From NCBI RefSeq assembly GCF_900476215.1, contig NZ_LS483446.1, positions 930,001-994,000 on the forward strand: DNA of 64,000 bases, read 5' to 3'. The DNA comes from Helicobacter mustelae (lineage in GTDB: Bacteria > Campylobacterota > Campylobacteria > Campylobacterales > Helicobacteraceae). A model generated the notes under the pieces. That model searched no databases. It saw only the letters and a list, made by a program, of their open reading frames with translations, and was not told where the DNA came from. Position numbers and translations under genes: made by a program. Shown here one piece after another: positions 57,389-64,000 of this stretch (position 1 is the stretch's first letter; each line of letters starts with the position of its first letter).

Positions 57389-59233
57389 TCACTCCTCGAT
57401 GTAGTTTCTAAGCTTCCTACCGACTTTGGGATGCTTGAGCTTTTTGATGGCACTGGATTCGATTTGACGCACACGCTCCCTGGTGACATTGAGTTCTTTG
57501 CCAATCTCTTCTAGCGTGCGATCACTTTCATCATCTAGCAATCCAAAGCGCATACGAATCACAGCCTGCTCGCGTTCATTGAGCTGATCAAGCACTTCAA
57601 AGATCTGAGCGCGCAGATCTTCTTTCATGATCTGATCCATGGTATTGGTGGAATTTTTATCCTCGACAAAATCCCCAAACTTCCCATCTTCATCGCTGCC
57701 AATGGGAGCTTCTAGCGAAACAGGCTCTTTTGTGATCTTGATGACATGCTTGACCTTATCCACGCTTAGGCCCACTTTTTCTGCGATGATCTCGACATCG
57801 GGCTCTTTTCCCGTCTCCTGGATGTATTTGCGCATGATTTTGTGAATGCGGTTGATGGTTTCAATCATATGGATGGGGATGCGGATGGTGCGCGCTTGAT
57901 CAGCGATGGCACGCGAAATGGCCTGGCGGATCCACCAAGTCGCGTAAGTGGAAAATTTGAAATTTCGCTTATAATCAAATTTATCCACGGCCTTCATGAG
58001 CCCGATATTTCCCTCTTGGATGAGATCTAAGAAGGGCAGGCCGCGATTGGTGTAACGCTTAGCGATGCTTACCACTAGCCTTAGGTTAGATTTTGCCATT
58101 TTATTCTTTGCTTTATCCGAGATAATCTTGCCCCGCTTGATTTGCTCCAAAATCTCTTTGAGTTTTTCTGGATCGAGATCAAAGCCCTCCTCACTGGCTT
58201 CCTTGGTCTGAAAAAGCTTTTTGATATCCATGTAGATATTAACCATCGTGGCCTCAGGGACTGCTGCTAAAATATCTTCACGCGACATGGTGGTGATATT
58301 TGCCAAAATATTTTGATGGTTTTGGATGAGATGCTCATTAAAAAGTGGCAGGCGGTATTCTAGGCGCTTAAGCTCTCTCTCAAAGCCATCATCACTTTTT
58401 AGGGTATTTTCCATAGCCTTGACAAGCTCAGTGATGAGCTTGCTGGTGGGGCCAAGGTCGAGTAATTTCTCTTTGAGCACTTGCTGTTTATGCGCTAAGC
58501 CTAGGATAAACATCCATTCATCCTCATGCTGCTCTAGCGCACCCTTTTCTAGGAAATTGAGCCAATCTTTTCTGGCAGTATCCAATGCCCTAAAGCTCTT
58601 TAGCACCTTTTCGGCACGCTTTTGATCTTTTTTGGAAATAGGCTTTTTGCCCTCTTCTTCATCCCCCTCTTCTTCCTCTTCTAAATCTTCATCACCAGAT
58701 TCCTCACTATCATCAAAGCTCTTAAAAAGCTCTTTGACCCTGCGCTCACGATTAATCAATGCCTCGCGATAATCATAGATAAAATCAATCAAATAAGGCA
58801 CAGAGCAAATTGCATCCAAAATGATATTTTCACCAAGCTTGATTTGACGACTAAGCTCTACTTCATCTTCTTTGGTCAAAAGCTCAATTTGCCCCATCTC
58901 GCGCAGATACATGCGCACAGGGCTATCACTCCTGCTCCACTCTAGCAGATCCCTCTCCTTCATGAGGTCAAATTCATCACTGAGCTCTTCATTCAAGATT
59001 TTTTTGCGCTCTTCAGCCTGCTTAATCTTGTCTTTGGTATTTAGCGTCTTGGCAAGCTCAGAGGAACTCACAAGGGTGACTTGATGCTTTTGGCACAGCT
59101 CTCGGATCTTTTTGACCTGCGCGCTTGTTGGCATCTTTTGCAAGATCTCAGCGATTTTTTCAAAAGACAAAAAGTCTTTTTCATGCTCACTAAAAATCTC
59201 TTCTAATTTTTGACTCAATTCTTTTGCACTCAT
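57389..59233 (-). CDS. rpoD: RNA polymerase primary sigma factor RpoD
   Basis: A 614-residue sigma-70 (sigma-80 in H. pylori) with region 1.1 at the N terminus, region 1.2 ([28 protein letters not shown]), region 2 ([37 protein letters not shown] then [13 protein letters not shown]), region 3 and region 4 ([14 protein letters not shown]). A very acidic stretch (about residues 174-195, [19 protein letters not shown]) lies in the non-conserved region. GAAGGG precedes the ATG. It is the last gene of the argH-to-rpoD run, 12 bases after the nitrilase-like gene. Confidence 0.98.
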   Translation of the reverse strand: MSAKELSQKLEEIFSEHEKDFLSFEKIAEILQKMPTSAQVKKIRELCQKHQVTLVSSSELAKTLNTKDKIKQAEERKKILNEELSDEFDLMKERDLLEWSRSDSPVRMYLREMGQIELLTKEDEVELSRQIKLGENIILDAICSVPYLIDFIYDYREALINRERRVKELFKSFDDSEESGDEDLEEEEEGDEEEGKKPISKKDQKRAEKVLKSFRALDTARKDWLNFLEKGALEQHEDEWMFILGLAHKQQVLKEKLLDLGPTSKLITELVKAMENTLKSDDGFERELKRLEYRLPLFNEHLIQNHQNILANITTMSREDILAAVPEATMVNIYMDIKKLFQTKEASEEGFDLDPEKLKEILEQIKRGKIISDKAKNKMAKSNLRLVVSIAKRYTNRGLPFLDLIQEGNIGLMKAVDKFDYKRNFKFSTYATWWIRQAISRAIADQARTIRIPIHMIETINRIHKIMRKYIQETGKEPDVEIIAEKVGLSVDKVKHVIKITKEPVSLEAPIGSDEDGKFGDFVEDKNSTNTMDQIMKEDLRAQIFEVLDQLNEREQAVIRMRFGLLDDESDRTLEEIGKELNVTRERVRQIESSAIKKLKHPKVGRKLRNYIEE

Positions 59234-59245
59234 ATTTTTCCCTTC

Positions 59246-60034
59246 TTATTGATAAATTTCTTGTTTGATTTCTCGAAATCCCCACTCCCTAGCAGCCTTA
59301 TGAATCTGCTCTTTTGTGATTTCTAGACATGCGATGCCTTCTTTGTCATGGAGTTTTTCCTCAATCTGCCCACTGGGATTGACCACGAAAGACTCCCCAT
59401 AAAATTCTAGATTCTGATCTTTGATCTTGACCTTGCCCACGCTATTGACCCGCACGAGCATGCAGCCATTACAAAAAGCACGCATGCGGCAGAGCATCTG
59501 CCATCTTTCATTGCTCTGGAAGGTAGAGGCAGTGGGGGTGATGATGAGATCTACGCCTTGTTCTTTGAGCTTGAGCATCAATGCATCAAAATGCAGCTCA
59601 AACCCAAAGAGCACGCCAATTTTGATGCCCTCATATTCAAAGGCCAGAGGGGCTTTGAGGGTTTTGCGTTTGGGATTATCAAAGAATTTTTCCTCATCCC
59701 AATGCTCATAATGAATCAAGCGCTGCTGCATGTAAAACTCTGTACTTTGCGCATCAATCACTGCGATTTGCTTATAGAGCCTATGCTTTGCATCCGTGGT
59801 GATGAGGGGGGCGATGATCTTGACACGATGAGCCTTTGCCATAGACTCTAGCATGGCAAGCTTTTGAGGGCTTAGCTGAGCGATCATGTCTTTGGAAGTC
59901 CAATCCTGGATGAAAAGATCAAAGACATATTCGCCAAATACCACGAGGCTATTTTTTTCGATATGCTTGAAATAATGACTCCAAACCCCCTTTTCCAAAG
60001 GGAGCGCAGCGGTCTGACAGATCGCAATCTTCAA
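59246..60034 (-). CDS. Nitrilase-superfamily protein lacking catalytic Lys and Cys
   Basis: A 262-residue protein with the carbon-nitrogen hydrolase fold. The usual Glu-Lys-Cys triad is incomplete. Glu35 is present in LVVFGEYVF. The lysine of the YRKxH motif is replaced (QRLIHY, Leu106). The cysteine of GVLICYD is a glycine (GVLFGFELHFD, Gly144). Related Helicobacter and Campylobacter proteins may share this pattern, so it is probably not a recent mutation. It is likely a pseudoenzyme or has a different chemistry. Its ATG overlaps the xseB stop by four bases. Confidence 0.8.
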   Translation of the reverse strand: MKIAICQTAALPLEKGVWSHYFKHIEKNSLVVFGEYVFDLFIQDWTSKDMIAQLSPQKLAMLESMAKAHRVKIIAPLITTDAKHRLYKQIAVIDAQSTEFYMQQRLIHYEHWDEEKFFDNPKRKTLKAPLAFEYEGIKIGVLFGFELHFDALMLKLKEQGVDLIITPTASTFQSNERWQMLCRMRAFCNGCMLVRVNSVGKVKIKDQNLEFYGESFVVNPSGQIEEKLHDKEGIACLEITKEQIHKAAREWGFREIKQEIYQ

Positions 60035-60246
60035 CTCTTATCCTTTGAATTGATCTTGATGGCCTCATATTCCATTTTTGCAATTTCAAGCATTTCCTGG
60101 GCTTCTTGGAGCTCCTTTATGCCCTCTTTGTAGAGGGATAGGCCTTCTTTGAGACTGAGATCTGCATCTGAGAGGCTTGCTAAAATCTCCTTAATCCTTT
60201 CAACTCGTTGTTCAAAATCCCGCTGCTCCACCCTAGCATCATCCAT
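60031..60246 (-). CDS. xseB: Exodeoxyribonuclease VII small subunit
   Basis: A 71-residue helical protein matching XseB: FEQRVERIKEILASL, then LSLKEGLSLYKEGIKEL, and EMLEIAKMEYEAIK. It binds XseA to form the nuclease. I use the ATG at 60246 (MDDARVEQ), which overlaps the end of the symporter gene, instead of the ATG four codons earlier. xseA is not in the window. Confidence 0.85.
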   Translation of the reverse strand: MDDARVEQRDFEQRVERIKEILASLSDADLSLKEGLSLYKEGIKELQEAQEMLEIAKMEYEAIKINSKDKS

Positions 60247-61618
60247 AATACACCTCACGATTCAGATTTTTGAGATCCTTGTCTGTGCACACTGCTGCTA
60301 CCATGGCGCCAGTCACATTGCTAGAAGTACGCGCCATATCGATAATGGGATCGATGGCCAAAACAATGCTAAGCAAGACAAACTGATCGCTAAAGCCAAT
60401 CCCAGCAAGCATGATGGATGCGGCCATCGTGGCAGACCCTGGCACCCCAGCAATCCCAAGTGAGCCCAGAATCACCATCAAAATCACAATCACCACAAAA
60501 CTCACATCAATATGCACGCCAATGCTATTAGCAATGAAAATCGCCACCAATGCTGGGAAATAGCCCGCACAACCATTGAGCCCCACAGTCGTGCCAATGG
60601 AGGCCACAAAATTTGCCACCCCAGAGCTCACGCCTACTTTGTTTTGCAGCGTGGAAACGGTAATAGGCAAGGTTGAGACAGAGGAGCGAGAGGTGAAAGA
60701 GAACAAAATCACAGGCAGAACCTTTTTCATGAAGATAAAGGGGTTGAGCCCGCGCAGTGCCAAGATCACACAATACACCACAAGCATAATGACCATCGCC
60801 ACATAAATCAAAATGATAAATTTTATTGCGGTTTTGATGGCGCCAAAACCATTGGAAAGCAGCACCTCTGCCATCATGCACACCACCGCATAAGGCATAA
60901 ATCGGATAATAAACAACGTGATATCCATGATGATTTTATGCACCGCATGCACGAATCTCTCAAAGAGCAAAGAGCATTGCTCAAACCCCTCTGCCCGACC
61001 CATGGACTTGGCACCAAATCCGATGAAAAAAGAAAAAATCACTAGCGCAATGATATTGTTTTTTGCCATGGAGTCAATGATATTGCCAGGGATTAGGCCT
61101 AGCAAAATCTGTGTGATGGTCTTGACTTCGCGAATCTTTGCCTCTGGGACAAAGTCCTTAGTCTGCAAACCTAAATCAAAGACATATCCCAAAATCACCC
61201 CAACACCCCCAGCGATCGCCACAGTAAAGAGGATCCAAAAAAGAGATCTGCTAAGCAGGGAAGAGATCTTGATATCTTTGTCAATATCAATGACCACCTT
61301 GATGATGGAAATGCTAATAATGGGGATGACTAGCATCTTGATAAATGCCACAAATGCATCAGCAAAAAATCCAAACCAATTGCGCGCTTCATTGAGCCAG
61401 ACTACGCTTTTGGAATCTTCAGGATAGTCAGCAAGCGCCTCCAAGATAAAGCCAAAGCAAAGACCTGCCACAAGCCCTACAAGCATGCGAATAGAAAAAT
61501 CCACCTGCTTGTTTTGGAGTTTTTTTAGCACAAAAAATACAAAAAATAAAATCGCAAAAATCACTAAAGTCTGCCACTTAGATACCATCAAAAACGAATT
61601 CAAAAAATTGCTACCCAC
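60239..61618 (-). CDS. Dicarboxylate/amino acid:cation symporter (TcyP-like)
   Basis: A 459-residue inner-membrane carrier of the DAACS/SDF family. About eight membrane helices and two hairpin loops are visible, including the serine-rich FTSRSSVSTLPITV and the GTTVGLNGCAGYFPALVAIF motif. The last resembles the TcyP/YdjN L-cystine transporters more than the glutamate (NMDGT) carriers, so cystine is the better guess. It starts about 20 bases after ubiE and overlaps xseB. Confidence 0.82.
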   Translation of the reverse strand: MGSNFLNSFLMVSKWQTLVIFAILFFVFFVLKKLQNKQVDFSIRMLVGLVAGLCFGFILEALADYPEDSKSVVWLNEARNWFGFFADAFVAFIKMLVIPIISISIIKVVIDIDKDIKISSLLSRSLFWILFTVAIAGGVGVILGYVFDLGLQTKDFVPEAKIREVKTITQILLGLIPGNIIDSMAKNNIIALVIFSFFIGFGAKSMGRAEGFEQCSLLFERFVHAVHKIIMDITLFIIRFMPYAVVCMMAEVLLSNGFGAIKTAIKFIILIYVAMVIMLVVYCVILALRGLNPFIFMKKVLPVILFSFTSRSSVSTLPITVSTLQNKVGVSSGVANFVASIGTTVGLNGCAGYFPALVAIFIANSIGVHIDVSFVVIVILMVILGSLGIAGVPGSATMAASIMLAGIGFSDQFVLLSIVLAIDPIIDMARTSSNVTGAMVAAVCTDKDLKNLNREVYYG

Positions 61619-61637
61619 CTTAATCCTCCTTTGGTTA

Positions 61638-62387
61638 TCATTGTTCCTTTTTAGCCAGAAAAAGGGTGGAAATATTTACGTTATAGCCTTTTACCATCAT
61701 CATTTTAAAGCCTCTCTCTTTTATTTTTTGCTCCAAGACTTCAGTGCTCAAAAACCCATCAATGGAATGGGGTAGATAGGCATAAGCACGGTAATTGCGC
61801 GAGATCATGCCGCCAACCACTGGCAGGATCTTCCGAGTGTAAAATTGCATCATCTTATCCAAGAAGCCCCTACACTCCTTTCTGGTGAATTCCAAAATCA
61901 CCAGCACACCATTGGGCTTGAGCACGCGCCAAAACTCAGAGAGTGCGCGCTCGATATCTACGACATTGCGAATGCCATAGGCGATGGAGAGCACATCCAC
62001 GCTCTCATTTTCTAATACCCAGAGATCCTGAGCCATGCTCTCATGCAGCTTGGCTGGGATCTTGCTAAGCTTTTCTTTGGCCACTTCTAGCATCTTGCTA
62101 GAGGGGTCAATCCCAATAAAAGAAACCTTCCTATCCCTACTCTGCTTCTCCCAGTGCAAAATCATATCCCCCGTGCCACAAGCGATGTCTGCGATACACA
62201 GAGGATTGTTTTTTTGGAGTTCTAGGGCTCTTTTGCAAGCATCCCTGCGCCATGCAACATCCACCCCCATGCTCATTATGCGGTTAATCCTGTCATAATT
62301 TGGCGCGATTTCATTAAACATCTCAATAATCTTCTCTTGCTTGTTTTCAAGAATTTGCTCTTGCTTATTTTCCATGCTCCAATCCAT
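61638..62387 (-). CDS. ubiE: Demethylmenaquinone methyltransferase (UbiE/MenG)
   Basis: A SAM-dependent methyltransferase of about 249 residues acting in the last step of menaquinone synthesis. [17 protein letters not shown] and the SAM motif [11 protein letters not shown] are near residues 27 and 67, and [23 protein letters not shown] is the family signature. The start is uncertain: a TTG at 62390, and ATGs at 62387 and 62375, are all possible. The N terminus holds a duplicated [14 protein letters not shown] segment. It overlaps the end of argH. Confidence 0.93.
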   Translation of the reverse strand: MDWSMENKQEQILENKQEKIIEMFNEIAPNYDRINRIMSMGVDVAWRRDACKRALELQKNNPLCIADIACGTGDMILHWEKQSRDRKVSFIGIDPSSKMLEVAKEKLSKIPAKLHESMAQDLWVLENESVDVLSIAYGIRNVVDIERALSEFWRVLKPNGVLVILEFTRKECRGFLDKMMQFYTRKILPVVGGMISRNYRAYAYLPHSIDGFLSTEVLEQKIKERGFKMMMVKGYNVNISTLFLAKKEQ

Positions 62388-63759
62388 CAAGATAGGCCTC
62401 CAAAATCCTTATTTGCTCTTTTGTTTGTGCACTTGCTGTGCCGCCCAAAGAATCTCTAGCATCCATAGATGCACGCAGATCCAAGATCTCTTTTACCCCT
62501 TTTTTGATCTTGGGGTTTAGAGAGAGGATCTCCTCTTCTTCTAATTCTGAGAGATCTAGCCCCTTTTTTTCGGCAAAAAGCACAATCTCTCCCGTGATAT
62601 GATGAGCCTCACGAAAGGGAACCCCACACTCACGCACCAAAAAATCGGCTAGATCTGTCGCGCTCAAATGCCCAATTTTTGCCATTTGTAGCATATTTTT
62701 GGGATTTACTTGCATTTTTTGGAGCATCGCAGATAAAATCTCTAGACAAATCTGGATATTCTCCACACTATCAAACACTCCCTCTTTGTCTTCTTGCGTG
62801 TCTTTGTTATACGCGAAGGGAAGGCCCTTCATCACCACAAGCAAGGCAATGAGATTGCCAAAGATCCTACCACTTTTGCCGCGCAAAAGCTCGGGCACAT
62901 CGGGATTTTTTTTCTGCGGCATGATGGAGCTGCCCGTGGTATAGTCATCTGAGAGACTGATAAATCCAAATTCATAGCTACTCCAAAGCACCAACTCCTC
63001 AGCAATGCGAGAGATATGCATAGAAATCATAGCAATATCATAGAGCAGATCCAGTGCGAAATCCCTCTCACTCACGCTGTCCATGGCATTCAACGTAGGA
63101 GCAATAAAGCCAAGCTCTTCTGCCATCATAAGACGGTCATTTTTGTAAGGAGTACCAGCTAGCGCACCCGATCCTAGCGGAAGATAATTATTGCGCAAAA
63201 AGCTTGCTTGCAGACGCTCAATATCGCGCTTGAGATTTGCACACCATGCCACCAAATGAAAGCCAAAGTTGATAGGCTGGGCATGCTGGAGGTGCGTCAT
63301 GCCTGGCATAATGTCTTCTGTGTGATGCTTGGCAATCTCTAGCAAAGTGCGCATGAGCTTTTGTAAAAGTGCTTGAATCTTAGCATTAGCATCTAGGACA
63401 TAGAGGCGAAAATCTAGTGCCACTTGATCATTGCGGCTGCGCGCGGTGTGCAGCTTCTTGCCCACATCCCCGATCTTTTGAATGAGAGCTTTTTCGATGG
63501 CCATGTGAATGTCTTCATCTACAATATCAAAGACAAATTCTCCCGCCTCAATCTCTCTGCCAATCTCTAAAAGCCCCTTGATAATGGCATCATATTCAGC
63601 AGCATCCAGTACGCCGATTTGATGCAGCATCTTTGCATGGGTCTTGGAGCCCAAAATATCATAGCGCCACAATTTATAATCAAAGGGGATGGAAGCATTG
63701 AATAACTCGAGCAACTTCGCGCTCTCCTTGCCAAATCTCCCGCCCCATAGTTTTGCCAT
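62365..63759 (-). CDS. argH: Argininosuccinate lyase
   Basis: A 464-residue enzyme that splits argininosuccinate to arginine and fumarate. It has the WGGRFGKE start, the [13 protein letters not shown] motif near residue 107, [12 protein letters not shown]-like substrate segment (here [14 protein letters not shown]), and the superfamily signature [12 protein letters not shown] near residue 276 with the catalytic serine. Length fits. It is nine bases after hemJ. Confidence 0.97.
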   Translation of the reverse strand: MAKLWGGRFGKESAKLLELFNASIPFDYKLWRYDILGSKTHAKMLHQIGVLDAAEYDAIIKGLLEIGREIEAGEFVFDIVDEDIHMAIEKALIQKIGDVGKKLHTARSRNDQVALDFRLYVLDANAKIQALLQKLMRTLLEIAKHHTEDIMPGMTHLQHAQPINFGFHLVAWCANLKRDIERLQASFLRNNYLPLGSGALAGTPYKNDRLMMAEELGFIAPTLNAMDSVSERDFALDLLYDIAMISMHISRIAEELVLWSSYEFGFISLSDDYTTGSSIMPQKKNPDVPELLRGKSGRIFGNLIALLVVMKGLPFAYNKDTQEDKEGVFDSVENIQICLEILSAMLQKMQVNPKNMLQMAKIGHLSATDLADFLVRECGVPFREAHHITGEIVLFAEKKGLDLSELEEEEILSLNPKIKKGVKEILDLRASMDARDSLGGTASAQTKEQIRILEAYLDGLEHGK

Positions 63760-63768
63760 CTCTGCTCC

Positions 63769-64000
63769 TTAAAAGCGTAGCACCACGCAGGTGATGATTA
63801 CCACCAAAGCGATGGTAGGAATCTCATTAAAAAATCGGAAAAATTTCCCACTGGCTGGCATTTGACCCTGCGCAAATTTCTTCATATAATACAAACATAG
63901 GAAGTGGAAAATTACTAAAAAAATAATAAAAAGCAGCTTAACATGGATCCACATGCCACTTTTGAAAATCCCAGGATCTAGCAGCAAAAGCGTCCCTCCA
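63769..64000 (-). CDS. hemJ: HemJ-like protoporphyrinogen oxidase, C-terminal part
   Basis: The last 77 or so residues of a small membrane protein whose gene runs off the window end. The sequence SGMWIHVKLLFIIFLVIFHFLCL, then FRFFNEIPTIALVVIITCVVLRF, matches the C-terminal half of HemJ (UPF0093), including the W-x2-VKL helix, the later FR-x2-NE-x-P motif and the final helix. HemJ oxidises protoporphyrinogen IX in bacteria without HemG or HemY. The frame is open to 64000, so the start is outside. Confidence 0.78.
   Translation of the reverse strand, partial: GGTLLLLDPGIFKSGMWIHVKLLFIIFLVIFHFLCLYYMKKFAQGQMPASGKFFRFFNEIPTIALVVIITCVVLRF

Overview
The window looks like a Campylobacterota chromosome segment, most likely a Helicobacter. 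The signs are a Bcp-LutABC neighbourhood, the futalosine menaquinone gene mqnD, a gamma-glutamyltranspeptidase, VacA-like autotransporters, a GltS-RpoD-type core gene set and an AapA-type toxin peptide. Selenocysteine genes (selA, selD), queuosine genes and a moderate G+C argue against H. pylori itself and suggest another species, perhaps enterohepatic or H. mustelae-like. That is an inference; no rRNA or tRNA is present to settle it.

Layout. 0.1-14.6 kb: bcp, ggt, the lutABC lactate operon, rplY-pth-lptF/G, carB followed by a YrdC-like gene and an S4 gene, and an autotransporter of about 850 residues. 14.7-22.2 kb: repeat-rich DNA holding a type I toxin-antitoxin locus, then hsdM-hsdS-hsdR. 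23.1-24.3 kb: gltS. 24.9-46.0 kb: one long minus-strand block, uvrD, a 4094-codon autotransporter, mnmG, dapE, yedF, selD, a lipoprotein gene, queD and queE, mostly with overlapping ends. 46.0-48.7 kb: repeats and a second, inverted hsdS. 48.7-56.1 kb: hemE, mqnD, ydfG, dld-like oxidoreductase, selA. 56.1-57.4 kb: repeats with a second, inverted toxin-antitoxin locus. 57.4-64 kb: a minus-strand run of hemJ (partial), argH, ubiE/menG, a symporter, xseB, a nitrilase-like gene and rpoD.

Three things stand out. First, two inverted copies of a locus encode an identical 30-residue AapA-like peptide, each with an opposing internal promoter for an antisense IsoA-like RNA and with copy-specific leader hairpins; these genes are easily missed because of their size. 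Second, selD is itself a selenoprotein gene: its true start lies upstream of an in-frame UGA at the catalytic position, followed by a SECIS-like hairpin. Third, eight intergenic regions are built from the same shuffled modules: a GTGGGC/GCCCAC hairpin with variable loop, a roughly 12-bp GC-rich stem, and arrays of short dyads separated by GAAA. Many are in inverted orientation to each other, and the two hsdS genes are also inverted homologues, so the region is well placed for inversion or gene conversion.

Functionally the block from mnmG to queE groups wobble-position tRNA modification (MnmG, QueD, QueE) with selenium activation (SelD, YedF). Lactate oxidation appears twice (LutABC and the large FAD/Fe-S protein). 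No tRNA, rRNA, insertion sequence, prophage or CRISPR array was seen.
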